22,271 nt of DNA from an uncultured bacterium (GCA_905215105.1 CAJMOI010000018.1:1-22271), one strand, 5' to 3'. Shown: positions 6,187 to 13,738, counted from the stretch's first letter. The notes: generated by a model from the sequence alone, not told the origin. Program-made: numbers and translations.

Positions 6187-8820
6187 TTACTTCGCTCTCT
6201 TCTCCTTAACAGCAGCCTGAGCGGCAGCCAGACGTGCGATCGGCACGCGGAAGGGAGAGCAGGAAACATAGTTCAGGCCGACGTTATGGCAGAACTCAAC
6301 GGAGGTCGGGTCGCCGCCATGCTCGCCGCAGATGCCCAGGTGGATGTCAGGACGGGTGGAGCGGCCCAGTTCAGCAGCCATCTTCACCAGCTTGCCAACA
6401 CCCTTCTGGTCCAGGTGAGCGAAGGGATCGGACTCATAGATCTTGTTCTCGTAGTAGTAATCCAGGAACTTACCAGCGTCGTCACGGCTGAAGCCGAAGG
6501 TCATCTGGGTCAGGTCGTTGGTGCCGAAGCTGAAGAACTCGGCTTCCTTAGCGATCTCGTCAGCAGTCAGAGCTGCACGCGGGATCTCGATCATGGTACC
6601 CACTTCATACTTCATGTCCAGGCCGGACTCAGCGATGATCTTGTCAGCGGTGGAGGTCACAACGTCCTTCACGAACTTGAGCTCCTTGACTTCGCCAACC
6701 AGCGGGATCATGATGAGAGGCTTCACCATGGTGCCGGTCTTCTTGCTGACGTTAACAGCAGCATTGATGACGGCAGTGGTCTGCATCTCAGCGATCTCGG
6801 GATAGGAAACAGCCAGACGGCAGCCGCGGTGACCCATCATGGGGTTGAACTCATGCAGGCTTGCGATGACGTTCTTCAGCTCTTCAACGGTGATGCCCAG
6901 GTCTTCAGCCAGCTCAACGATGTCCTCTTCCTTGGTGGGCAGGAACTCGTGCAGCGGGGGATCCAGGTAACGGATGGTTACCGGACGGCCTTCCATCACT
7001 TCATACAGAGCCTCGAAGTCGCCCTGCTGGTAAGGCAGAACCTTAGCCAGAGCAGCCTTACGGGCCTCAACGGTCTTAGCAACGATCATCTCGCGGACAG
7101 CCTTAATACGCTCGCCCTCGAAGAACATGTGCTCGGTACGGCACAGGCCAATACCCTCAGCGCCGAACTCACGAGCCTGCTTGGCATCGCGGGGAGTATC
7201 AGCGTTGGTGTAAACCTGCAGCTTGCGGAACTTGTCTGCCCAGCCCATGAAGCGGCCGAAGTCGCCGGAAATGGAAGCCGGAGCAGTGGGGATAGCCTCA
7301 CCATAGATGTTACCGGTGGAGCCATCGATGGAGATGTAGTCGCCCTCGTGGTAGGTCTTGCCTGCCAGAGTGAACAGCTTGTTGTCATAGTCAACAGCGA
7401 TTTCGCCGCAGCCGGATACGCAGCAGGTACCCATACCACGTGCAACAACAGCAGCATGAGAAGTCATACCGCCGCGCACGGTCAGGATGCCCTGTGCAAC
7501 CTGCATGCCCTCGATGTCCTCGGGAGAGGTCTCCAGACGAACCAGAACAACCTTCTCGCCTCTCTCGTGCCACTCCTTAGCGTCCTCAGCGGTGAAGACA
7601 ACCTTACCGCAGGCAGCGCCGGGGGAAGCAGCCAGGCCCTTGCCGACAACTTCAGCCTTCTTAACAGCCTCAGCGTCGAACTGGGGATGCAGCAGGGAGT
7701 CGAGCTGCTTGGGCTCAACGCGCAGAACTGCCTCTTCCTCGTCGATCATGCCCTCGTCCACCAGGTCGACAGCGATCTTCAGAGCAGCAGCAGCGGTACG
7801 CTTGCCGTTACGGGTCTGCAGCATGTAGAGCTTGCCATTCTCAATGGTGAACTCCATGTCCTGCATATCCTTGTAGTGCTTCTCAAGGCGGTCAGCGATC
7901 TCAGCGAACTGAGCGTACACTTCGGGCATCTGCTCCTCGAGGTGAGCGATGGGGGAAGGAGTACGAACGCCGGCAACCACGTCTTCGCCCTGAGCGTTGA
8001 TCAGGTACTCACCGAAGAGCTTGCGCTCGCCGGTTGCGGGGTTACGGGTAAATGCAACGCCGGTACCGGAATTGTCACCGGAGTTACCGAATACCATTGC
8101 CTGCACGTTAACAGCGGTACCCCAGTCGTAGGGGATCTCGTTCATGCGGCGGTATACGTTTGCGCGGGGGTTGTCCCAGGAACGGAACACAGCCTTCACA
8201 GCTTCCATCAGCTGAACCTTCGGCTCGGTGGGGAAGTCTTCGCCCTTTTCGGCCTTGTAGAAAGCCTTAAAGCGAACAACCAGTTCCTTCATGTCGTCGG
8301 TGTCCAGCTCGGTGTCCAGCTTGACGCCCTTTTCTTCCTTCAGCTGATCGATGATCTCTTCGAAACGCTTCTTGGAGAGCTCCATCACCACGTCGGAGAA
8401 CATCTGGATGAAACGGCGATAGGAGTCATATGCAAAACGGGGGTTGTTGGTGAACTTTGCCAGACCCTCAACAACCTCGTCATTCAGACCCAGGTTCAGG
8501 ATGGTGTCCATCATGCCGGGCATGGAAGCACGGGCGCCGGAACGGACGGAAACCAGCAGCGGGTTCTCCGGATCGGCGAACTTCTTGCCGCAGATTTCTT
8601 CCATCTTAGCCAGACCCTCATAGATCTGTGCCTGGATATCGTCGTTGATCTGACGGCCGTCATTGTAATACTGGGTGCAGGCCTCGGTGGAAACGGTGAA
8701 GCCCTGGGGAACCGGCAGACCAGCTCTGGTCATTTCTGCCAGGTTAGCGCCTTTGCCGCCCAGAAGCTCGCGCATGTCTCTGTTACCCTCAGAGAACAGG
8801 TAAACATACTTGTGGCTCAT
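6187..8820 (-). CDS. ppdK: Pyruvate, phosphate dikinase
   Basis: This 877-residue enzyme interconverts pyruvate + ATP + phosphate and phosphoenolpyruvate + AMP + pyrophosphate. In anaerobes it can run in the glycolytic or gluconeogenic direction. Domain order is standard: an N-terminal ATP-grasp nucleotide domain (GGKGANLAEM at 21-30, SVRSGARASMPGMMDT at 91-106, LQTRNGKRTA at 334-343), a central phosphohistidine domain with catalytic His455 in GGMTSHAAVVARGMG, and a C-terminal PEP/pyruvate TIM barrel with GLCRTEHMF and Cys831 in GICGEHGGDP. Both key positions match the numbering known for the Clostridium symbiosum enzyme. Thr453, the residue regulated by phosphorylation in plant PPDK, is present. 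The ATG has TAGGAGG upstream. It is a single-gene unit with its own promoter, leader and terminator, and high-expression codon bias. Confidence 0.97.
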   Translation of the reverse strand: MSHKYVYLFSEGNRDMRELLGGKGANLAEMTRAGLPVPQGFTVSTEACTQYYNDGRQINDDIQAQIYEGLAKMEEICGKKFADPENPLLVSVRSGARASMPGMMDTILNLGLNDEVVEGLAKFTNNPRFAYDSYRRFIQMFSDVVMELSKKRFEEIIDQLKEEKGVKLDTELDTDDMKELVVRFKAFYKAEKGEDFPTEPKVQLMEAVKAVFRSWDNPRANVYRRMNEIPYDWGTAVNVQAMVFGNSGDNSGTGVAFTRNPATGERKLFGEYLINAQGEDVVAGVRTPSPIAHLEEQMPEVYAQFAEIADRLEKHYKDMQDMEFTIENGKLYMLQTRNGKRTAAAALKIAVDLVDEGMIDEEEAVLRVEPKQLDSLLHPQFDAEAVKKAEVVGKGLAASPGAACGKVVFTAEDAKEWHERGEKVVLVRLETSPEDIEGMQVAQGILTVRGGMTSHAAVVARGMGTCCVSGCGEIAVDYDNKLFTLAGKTYHEGDYISIDGSTGNIYGEAIPTAPASISGDFGRFMGWADKFRKLQVYTNADTPRDAKQAREFGAEGIGLCRTEHMFFEGERIKAVREMIVAKTVEARKAALAKVLPYQQGDFEALYEVMEGRPVTIRYLDPPLHEFLPTKEEDIVELAEDLGITVEELKNVIASLHEFNPMMGHRGCRLAVSYPEIAEMQTTAVINAAVNVSKKTGTMVKPLIMIPLVGEVKELKFVKDVVTSTADKIIAESGLDMKYEVGTMIEIPRAALTADEIAKEAEFFSFGTNDLTQMTFGFSRDDAGKFLDYYYENKIYESDPFAHLDQKGVGKLVKMAAELGRSTRPDIHLGICGEHGGDPTSVEFCHNVGLNYVSCSPFRVPIARLAAAQAAVKEKRAK

Positions 8821-8847
8821 TGGAATTTACCTCCTACAAAATTCTAA

Positions 8848-8906
8848 ATTGGGCAGGACAGACCGGACCTTATTTTGAATGAAAAGGCCTGTCCATCAAT
8901 CCCAAT
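8848..8906 (-). promoter_or_regulatory. Nested hairpin in the ppdK leader
   Basis: On either strand, ATTGGG (8848-8853) pairs with CCCAAT (8901-8906) and, inside it, GGACAG (8856-8861) pairs with CTGTCC (8889-8894). In the ppdK mRNA this structure would lie about 30-85 bases upstream of the start codon, just before the AGGAGG site. It does not match any riboswitch family I can recognise by eye. There is no T run, so it is not a plain terminator. Confidence 0.4.
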
Positions 8907-8966
8907 CTGTCAGCGTGAGATCCACCGCCGGACGGCTTTTAGCCATACCGGGGTCACTCTATTTGT

Positions 8967-8975
8967 ATTATAGCA
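8967..8975 (-). promoter_or_regulatory. Extended -10 promoter of ppdK
   Basis: On the minus strand the sequence reads TGCTATAAT, a perfect -10 with the upstream TGn extension. No good -35 element lies at 16-18 bases, which is common for extended -10 promoters. The start site would be near 8960, giving a leader of about 140 bases. The 422-base gap 8821-9242 holds this promoter, the leader structure, an AT-rich stretch at about 8980-9150 where I see nothing else, and the prs promoter. Confidence 0.6.
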
Positions 8976-9152
8976 AATCGCGGCTGCAAATTCCATACCT
9001 TTTTCAGAAAAAAATCCATCCAAACCCGTCATATTTCATGGAAAACACACATAGTTTTCCACTTCCTCTCCCCTTTTGTCTCCATGGTTTTTCCAAAATT
9101 CCCAAAAAATCCGTTTCTGCACATGCTGCCGCAGAATTTTTCTGCCAAAACC

Positions 9153-9181
9153 TTGTAAATCCTTTTTTCCGCTGTCATAAT
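9153..9181 (+). promoter_or_regulatory. Sigma-A-type promoter of prs
   Basis: TTGTAA (9153-9158) and CATAAT (9176-9181) are separated by 17 bases. The start site would be near 9188, leaving a leader of about 55 bases. The leader contains GCCCC (9203-9207) and GGGGC (9215-9219) as a small hairpin before the ribosome binding site AAAGGGG (9229-9235). Confidence 0.6.
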
Positions 9182-9242
9182 AAAAGAGAAAACACGATGT
9201 GAGCCCCATTTACCGGGGCAATATTCAGAAAGGGGTACCGAC

Positions 9243-10202
9243 ATGAATTTACACGGCAAGGACATCAAAATTTTTTCCGGAAGCGCAAACCCCGAACTGG
9301 CGCGCCAGATTGCGGAACAGCTGGACCTCCCTCTGGGAAAATGCAAAGTGACCACCTTCAGCGACGGCGAAATCTCCATTTCGCTGGAAGAATCCGTCCG
9401 CGGCTCCGACTGTTTCATTGTCCAGTCCACCTGTCAGCCCGTGAATTCCCACCTGATGGAAATTCTGATTCTGGCCGACGCCATGCGCCGGGCTTCCGCC
9501 GCCAGTATCACCGCCGTGATTCCCTATTACGGCTATGCCCGTCAGGACCGCAAAGCCCGGGCACGAGACCCCATTTCCGCCAAACTGGTGGCCAATCTGC
9601 TGACGGTAGCCGGCATTGACCGGGTGGTGACCATGGACCTGCACGCTTCACAGATTCAGGGCTTTTTCGATATCCCGGTAGATCATCTGGTGGGCGCACC
9701 GCTGCTGGCTTCCTTCCTGCGGGAACGCATCCACGGACGGGAGGACGAATTTGTGGTGGTTTCCCCTGACCTCGGCTCCGTCACCCGCTCCCGGAACTTT
9801 GCCGAACGGATCGGCTGCCCCCTGGCCATTATCGACAAACGCCGCCCCAAGGCCAACGTATCCGAAGTGATGAACATCATCGGTGAGATTCGCGGGAAAA
9901 AGGTTATTCTGGTAGACGACATGATTGACACCGCCGGAACTCTGTGCAACGCCGCCAAAGCCTGTGTGGAAATGGGCGGCGCAACGGATGTTTATGCCTG
10001 CGCGACCCACGGCGTACTGTCCGGCCCGGCTGTTGACCGCATCCGGGAAAGCTGCATTCGGGAACTGCTTCTGCTGGACACCATTCCCCTGCCGGAAGAA
10101 AAGCTGCTGCCCAGCTTCTCCATTCTGTCCACTGCCCCTCTCTTTGCCCAGGCCATTGACCGCATTTATGAGGACAAGCCCGTCTCCCCCATGTTCCTGT
10201 AA
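9243..10202 (+). CDS. prs: Ribose-phosphate pyrophosphokinase (PRPP synthetase)
   Basis: This 319-residue enzyme makes 5-phosphoribosyl 1-pyrophosphate from ribose 5-phosphate and ATP, supplying purine, pyrimidine, histidine, tryptophan and NAD synthesis. Class I features are clear: FSDGEISISLEESVRG at 39-54, the flexible-loop region YYGYARQDRKARARDP at 95-110, MDLHASQIQGFFDIPVDHL at 131-149, and the ribose-5-phosphate (PRPP) binding loop VILVDDMIDTAGT at 221-233. The length is typical (310-320). The ATG has AAAGGGG 7 bases upstream. It diverges from ppdK across the long intergenic gap and stands alone, ending at a long two-part hairpin. No missing active-site residue was noticed. Confidence 0.96.
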   Translation: MNLHGKDIKIFSGSANPELARQIAEQLDLPLGKCKVTTFSDGEISISLEESVRGSDCFIVQSTCQPVNSHLMEILILADAMRRASAASITAVIPYYGYARQDRKARARDPISAKLVANLLTVAGIDRVVTMDLHASQIQGFFDIPVDHLVGAPLLASFLRERIHGREDEFVVVSPDLGSVTRSRNFAERIGCPLAIIDKRRPKANVSEVMNIIGEIRGKKVILVDDMIDTAGTLCNAAKACVEMGGATDVYACATHGVLSGPAVDRIRESCIRELLLLDTIPLPEEKLLPSFSILSTAPLFAQAIDRIYEDKPVSPMFL

Positions 10203-10223
10203 TTTTTCGAAAGATGCATCAAG

Positions 10224-10264
10224 AAAGCCGCGGAACCGTTCTCAGAACGATTTCGCGGCTTTTC
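10224..10264. terminator. Bidirectional terminator between prs and the NTase-like gene
   Basis: AAAGCCGCG (10224-10232) pairs with CGCGGCTTT (near 10254-10262), with an inner stem CGTTC/GAACG, and T runs follow on the plus side (TTTT) and weakly on the minus side (TTTCTT). It can serve both converging genes. Confidence 0.85.
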
Positions 10265-10284
10265 CTGTTTTACCAAGATTTCTT

Positions 10285-10929
10285 TTATCTGATAGAATTA
10301 TAAACATTGTTTACTGCTTCAATATAGCAGATAAACGATGGATGATTGTGGTCGTTGCGTTCCAGATATTGATTTTTGATTCTTAAATATTCTTTTTTGA
10401 CCGCAGACCACTGGCCCGACTGTTTTATGAAATCTGCTTTATCCCGGATATTCTTGGAATTTGGAGCCTGATTCCAATAATACGAATCATTGCATATCCA
10501 ACCAGTTTTCTCGTGAATCAGACGAAGGTTTCCTTCCGTGTCCTCTGTCACAATACATACATCCATTTTAAATTGGGTTTTATTTCCTCTTTTAAGTACT
10601 TTTTCCTTGGTTGTCAACACAGATGTTGAATCTTGACAGTCGCCCCAACCATGTTTTTTTAATGCCTTATTAAAGGCTTTCCGACAACATTCTTTTAAAT
10701 ATTTACAGTCTCCAAAATCATCACAACGAACGATCGTAAGGTTGTAATCTAAATCTACAGGTTCATTGGCGTTTTGCGTTATCAGATTGCGTCCTCCGCT
10801 CCCAACAAGGCAAAAAAACGCTCCGATATCGTAGTCTTTTTTCAGAATGTGGCACAAGTCTTGCATAATCTCCCCGCAGATTCTCCTGATGCAGCTGAGA
10901 TATTCTTTGTCTTTAACATAATCGAACAT
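10285..10929 (-). CDS. Putative polymerase-beta-type nucleotidyltransferase, 214 aa
   Basis: I do not recognise a named family, but the residues fit a nucleotidyltransferase palm. Gly43-Ser44 in LVGSGGRN is followed at the right distance by Asp59 and Asp61 in PVDLDYNL, and a third acidic residue, Asp123, sits in a hydrophobic strand (FKMDVCIV). The C-terminal half (about 150-214) is charged and probably helical, with WNQAPNSKNIRDKADFI and ERNDHNHPSF. The protein is cysteine-rich, including Cys81-Cys82. It is clearly AT-richer than its neighbours, has no adjacent partner gene, and sits between prs and leuD with its own promoter and terminators. The ATG has AGGAAAGGAG 8 bases upstream. Possible roles include RNA or nucleotide modification, a toxin, or a defence enzyme; none is shown. 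The gene is solid; the activity is inferred from motif spacing. Confidence 0.7.
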   Translation of the reverse strand: MFDYVKDKEYLSCIRRICGEIMQDLCHILKKDYDIGAFFCLVGSGGRNLITQNANEPVDLDYNLTIVRCDDFGDCKYLKECCRKAFNKALKKHGWGDCQDSTSVLTTKEKVLKRGNKTQFKMDVCIVTEDTEGNLRLIHEKTGWICNDSYYWNQAPNSKNIRDKADFIKQSGQWSAVKKEYLRIKNQYLERNDHNHPSFICYIEAVNNVYNSIR

Positions 10930-10960
10930 CTAAAAAACTCCTTTCCTCCCCAATCCGCCC

Positions 10961-11012
10961 ATTTAGTGAAAACTAAATCGTTACATTATACCGCAAAATG
11001 TTTATTTGTCAA
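10961..11012 (-). promoter_or_regulatory. Consensus promoter with palindrome at the start site
   Basis: On the minus strand TTGACA (complement of 11007-11012) and TATAAT (complement of 10985-10990) are both perfect, with a 16-base spacer. Immediately downstream, ATTTAGT (10961-10967) and ACTAAAT (10972-10978) form a perfect 7-bp inverted repeat with a 4-base centre. The start site would be near 10978, so the palindrome covers about +1 to +18. A repressor bound there would block a very strong promoter; alternatively it is a 5'-end RNA hairpin. No known regulator box was matched by eye. Confidence 0.7.
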
Positions 11013-11068
11013 GCTTTCAATGATTTTTTCTGATGCTGTGTATGTAACCGCTTTCTGAAATAAAAGTG

Positions 11069-11110
11069 AAAACCGGCTGCCGCCTGATTTTTCAGACAGC
11101 AGCCGGTTTT
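11069..11110. terminator. Terminator of leuCD, probably bidirectional
   Basis: AAAACCGGCTGC (11069-11080) and GCAGCCGGTTTT (11099-11110) form a perfect 12-bp stem around an inner CTGA/TCAG stem. It lies 15 bases beyond the leuD stop. The T run is inside the arm itself, on both strands. Confidence 0.85.
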
Positions 11111-11124
11111 GATTTGCTTTTCCC

Positions 11125-11607
11125 TTATTTCTCAATGCTGTTCAGCAGGCCGCCCGCCTTGATGATGTTCTGAATGAACGGCGGGAAGGGCTGAGCCTGA
11201 TAGGTCCTGCCGGTGGTGTGGTCGGTGATGACGCCGGTGTCAAAATTGACCTCCACATCGTCGCCGGACTGGATTTCCTGTGCCGCAGCGTCACATTCCA
11301 GAATGGGCAGGCCGATATTGATGGCGTTGCGGTAGAAGATGCGGGCAAAGGTGGAAGCAATCACGCAGGAGACGCCGCTGGCCTTGATGGCAATGGGGGC
11401 GTGCTCCCGGGAAGAACCGCAGCCGAAGTTCTTTTCGGCGACAATGATATCGCCCTCTTTGACGCGGGAAACAAAGTCTTTATCGATATCCTCCATGCAG
11501 TGAGCGGCCAGCTCTTTGTGGGAGGCGGTATTCAGATAGCGGGCGGGGATAATCACGTCGGTATCCACGTTGTCGCCGTATTTATGAACCATTCCGTGTG
11601 CATTCAT
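11125..11607 (-). CDS. leuD: 3-isopropylmalate dehydratase small subunit
   Basis: This 160-residue protein is the swivelling small subunit of isopropylmalate isomerase, which with LeuC converts 2-isopropylmalate to 3-isopropylmalate in leucine synthesis. Markers are the start GMVHKYGDNVDTDVIIPARYL, the substrate-recognition segment NFGCGSSREHAPIAIKASGV (60-79), ARIFYRNAINIGLPI, and the ending IQNIIKAGGLLNSIEK. About 160 residues is usual for the LeuD type found in archaea and clostridia, shorter than the roughly 200 of enteric LeuD. GAGAGGAG lies upstream of the ATG. It starts 18 bases after leuC ends, so the two are one operon and probably co-translated in fixed ratio. Confidence 0.95.
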   Translation of the reverse strand: MNAHGMVHKYGDNVDTDVIIPARYLNTASHKELAAHCMEDIDKDFVSRVKEGDIIVAEKNFGCGSSREHAPIAIKASGVSCVIASTFARIFYRNAINIGLPILECDAAAQEIQSGDDVEVNFDTGVITDHTTGRTYQAQPFPPFIQNIIKAGGLLNSIEK

Positions 11608-11625
11608 GGCAAAGCTCCTCTCAAA

Positions 11626-12891
11626 TTACAGTTTGGCGGGGTCGGTGATATAGCCGGTCACGGCGCTGGCGGCAGCCACAGCCGGGCTTGCCAGATAGAC
11701 TTCCGACTCCACATGGCCCATACGGCCCACAAAGTTCCGGTTGGTGGTGGAGATGGCCTTCTCCCCTTTGCCCAGAATTCCCATATAACCACCCAGGCAG
11801 GGGCCACAAGTGGGGGTGCTCACCACAGCGCCGGCCTTGATGAAGATTTCCAGCAGGCCCTCGTGCATGGCGTCCAGATAAATCTGCTGGGTACCGGGAA
11901 TCACGATGCAGCGGACGTTTTTGGCGACTTTCCGGTCTTTCAGGATGGCAGCAGCAGCACGCAAGTCTTCCATGCGGCCGTTGGTGCAGGAGCCGATGAC
12001 GCACTGGTCGATTTTGACTTCCGTCTCTCCGATTTCGTCAATGGTGCGGGTGTTTTCCGGCAGATGGGGGAAAGATACGGTGGGACGCAATTTTGCCAGA
12101 TCGATTTCCACCACGCGGGTGTATTCGGCGTCTTCGTCAGCCTGATATTCCACCGGAGTGCGGCGGAAGCGGCCCTCACAATAGGCGCGGGTTACGTCGT
12201 CCACGGGGAAAATGCCGTTTTTGGCGCCGGCTTCAATGGCCATGTTGGCAATGCACAGGCGGTCGTCCATGGAGAGGGCAGCCACACCGTCTCCGGTGAA
12301 TTCCAGAGACTGATACAGGGCACCGTCCACGCCGATTTCACCGATCAGATGGAGAATCACGTCTTTGCCCGCCACAAAGCCGGTGGGCTTGTTCTTCAAT
12401 ACCACTTTAATGGCGGAGGGCACCTTGAACCAGGCTTTTCCGGTAATCATACCGGCGGCCATATCGGTGGAACCTACGCCGGTGGAAAATGCGCCCAATG
12501 CGCCGTAGGTACAAGTGTGGGAGTCTGCGCCGATGACGCAGTCGCCGGGGCCTACGATGCCCTGTTCCGGCAGAAGGGCGTGTTCAATGCCCATCTGTCC
12601 CACATCGAAAAAGTTGGTGATATCGTATTTTCCCGCAAAATTCCGGGTCTGGCGGCACTGCTCGGCAGCCTTGATGTCCTTGTTGGGCACAAAGTGGTCG
12701 AGCACCAGTGCAATACGGTCCTTATCAAAAACGGAGCAGGCTCCGCACTTTTCAAATTCATTGATGGCTACGGGGCTGGTAATATCGTTGCCCAGTACCA
12801 TATCCAGCTTTGCCTCGATGAGCTGGCCGGCTTCTACCTTCTCCAGGCCTGCATGGGCAGCCAGAATTTTCTGTGTCATTGTCATTCCCAT
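11626..12891 (-). CDS. leuC: 3-isopropylmalate dehydratase large subunit
   Basis: This 421-residue protein is the aconitase-family large subunit that carries the [4Fe-4S] cluster. The three cluster cysteines are visible: Cys302 in IGSCTNGR and Cys362 and Cys365 in TPTCGPCLGG. Other family segments are DHFVPNKD, GIEHALLPEQG, and GADSHTCTYGALGAFSTGVGS (starting at 121). The length fits the clostridial/archaeal LeuC class (about 420). ATG at 12891 is chosen because AAGGAGG lies 8 bases upstream and MTQKILAAHAG is the usual N-terminus. It is followed by leuD and is divergent from the Crp/Fnr-type gene at 13033. Homoaconitase or methylmalate dehydratase activity cannot be excluded by eye in this subfamily, but the pairing with leuD makes leucine synthesis most likely. 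Confidence 0.94.
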   Translation of the reverse strand: MGMTMTQKILAAHAGLEKVEAGQLIEAKLDMVLGNDITSPVAINEFEKCGACSVFDKDRIALVLDHFVPNKDIKAAEQCRQTRNFAGKYDITNFFDVGQMGIEHALLPEQGIVGPGDCVIGADSHTCTYGALGAFSTGVGSTDMAAGMITGKAWFKVPSAIKVVLKNKPTGFVAGKDVILHLIGEIGVDGALYQSLEFTGDGVAALSMDDRLCIANMAIEAGAKNGIFPVDDVTRAYCEGRFRRTPVEYQADEDAEYTRVVEIDLAKLRPTVSFPHLPENTRTIDEIGETEVKIDQCVIGSCTNGRMEDLRAAAAILKDRKVAKNVRCIVIPGTQQIYLDAMHEGLLEIFIKAGAVVSTPTCGPCLGGYMGILGKGEKAISTTNRNFVGRMGHVESEVYLASPAVAAASAVTGYITDPAKL

Positions 12892-12925
12892 GTGGAAATC
12901 CTCCTTCGGTCGTTCTCTTCGTTTC

Positions 12926-12970
12926 AGTATACTCCACCCCTTGCCAAAAGAATGTAAAACATGATACAAT
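12926..12970. promoter_or_regulatory. Overlapping divergent promoters, leuCD and Crp/Fnr gene
   Basis: On the plus strand TTGCCA (12941-12946) and TACAAT (12965-12970), 18 bases apart, form a fair promoter for the regulator at 13033. On the minus strand TATACT (complement of 12926-12931) is a good -10 for leuC, but no clear -35 is placed at the right distance. The two promoters would share or abut the same DNA, so a regulator bound here could affect both. Confidence 0.5.
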
Positions 12971-13032
12971 TAGTAAAAATAACGCTTTTGTGAGAAAATC
13001 TTTTGAAAATCAAACCGCAAAAGGAGACTGCC

Positions 13033-13647
13033 ATGCACAACGACAGCTGGAAAATTCTCGAAACGCTGGCTCCGACGCTGGTCTATCAAAAAGGCTCTGC
13101 CGTTTACTGGCAGGGAGACACCGCAGACCGGCTGTACTATCTCAAAAAGGGCCGGGTAAAAATTTACATGACCTCGGAAAACGGCGGAGAAAAGACCCTG
13201 CGAATCCAGTCCGACGGGGGCGTTTTTGGAGAAGCGGCCTTTTTTGACCGTCTGCCCCGGGTATCCTCCGCAAAAGTATTGGAAAAGTCGGAAATCGTGG
13301 CGGTTTCCCGGGAAATTTTATCGGCCCATATTCAAAAACACCCGGAATTCGCCTTTTCCCTCATGCAGGCCCTGTCGGAGCGGGTGCGGCTTCTCACCGC
13401 CCAGGTGGACAGCATGGCGTTTTTACAGGCGGACAAACGCATCGCCCGTTTTTTGCTGGAAACCGCGGAAAATGGCCGCTCCTGCATCCAGTGTACCGAT
13501 GAAGAGTTGGGCACCCGGGTGAGTGCGTCCCGGGTAACGGTCAACCGCGTCCTGCGGAAGTTTGCCCGCTCCGGCTGGATCGAAACCCGGTATCGGGAAA
13601 TCCGAGTGCTTCGGCTGGACGCACTGGCAGATTTTTCATGTACATAA
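13033..13647 (+). CDS. Crp/Fnr-family transcriptional regulator
   Basis: This 204-residue protein has an N-terminal cyclic-nucleotide-binding-type barrel (about 10-110), a dimer helix (about 110-142), and a winged helix-turn-helix (about 155-195, core ELGTRVSASRVTVNRVLRKF). The barrel has a phosphate-cassette-like segment FGEAAFFDRLPRVSSAKV (65-82), so a small anionic ligand is possible. It lacks the N-terminal cysteine cluster of FNR. It does have CIQC at 151-154, just before the DNA-binding domain. ATG at 13033 has AAAAGGAG 6 bases upstream. It is divergent from leuCD, so control of leuCD is possible but not shown. The ligand cannot be read from sequence. Confidence 0.9.
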   Translation: MHNDSWKILETLAPTLVYQKGSAVYWQGDTADRLYYLKKGRVKIYMTSENGGEKTLRIQSDGGVFGEAAFFDRLPRVSSAKVLEKSEIVAVSREILSAHIQKHPEFAFSLMQALSERVRLLTAQVDSMAFLQADKRIARFLLETAENGRSCIQCTDEELGTRVSASRVTVNRVLRKFARSGWIETRYREIRVLRLDALADFSCT

Positions 13648-13669
13648 CCAACCGGATTTGGAAAAGATA

Positions 13670-13738
13670 GAGAATGCAGCCCTGGCGGGAGGTTTTCCAC
13701 CGGAAGTCAGGAAACCGTGGAAAATCCGGCGCATTCTC
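13670..13738. repeat. Large imperfect inverted repeat of unknown role
   Basis: GAGAATGC (13670-13677) is the exact inverse of GCATTCTC (13731-13738). Inside it, GG-TTTTCCAC-GG (13691-13703) pairs with CC-GTGGAAAA-CC (13715-13727) with single unpaired bases. The whole forms a long hairpin between the Crp/Fnr gene (stop 13647) and the next start (13769). There is no T run, so it is not a simple terminator. It could be a small mobile repeat, an RNA processing site or a structured leader of the next operon. Confidence 0.5.

Noticed and set aside
6115..8847. A very long open frame of about 910 codons on the plus strand opposite ppdK
   Set aside because: It is an exact antisense shadow of a strongly codon-biased gene, has no ribosome binding site or recognisable domain, and its composition (Leu, Val, His, Gly, Gln-rich) is typical of such shadows.
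11626..12889. T-box or leucine leader peptide before leuCD
   Set aside because: The leader before leuC is short (about 30 bases from the predicted start site) and has no run of Leu codons, no specifier loop and no terminator/antiterminator pair.
11218..12957. Long plus-strand open frame opposite leuC and leuD
   Set aside because: Shadow of the leuCD coding strand; it spans both genes and their gap, with no start signal or family motif.
13002..13014. TTTGA-AAA-TCAAA as an FNR or Crp site upstream of the Crp/Fnr gene
   Set aside because: The 3-base spacer is too short for the TTGAT-N4-ATCAA or TGTGA-N6-TCACA pattern, and it lies downstream of the predicted start site.
13691..13724. TTTTCCAC and GTGGAAAA as DnaA boxes suggesting an origin
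   Set aside because: They do not match TTATCCACA, occur as arms of one hairpin, and no dnaA, dnaN or AT-rich unwinding region is nearby.
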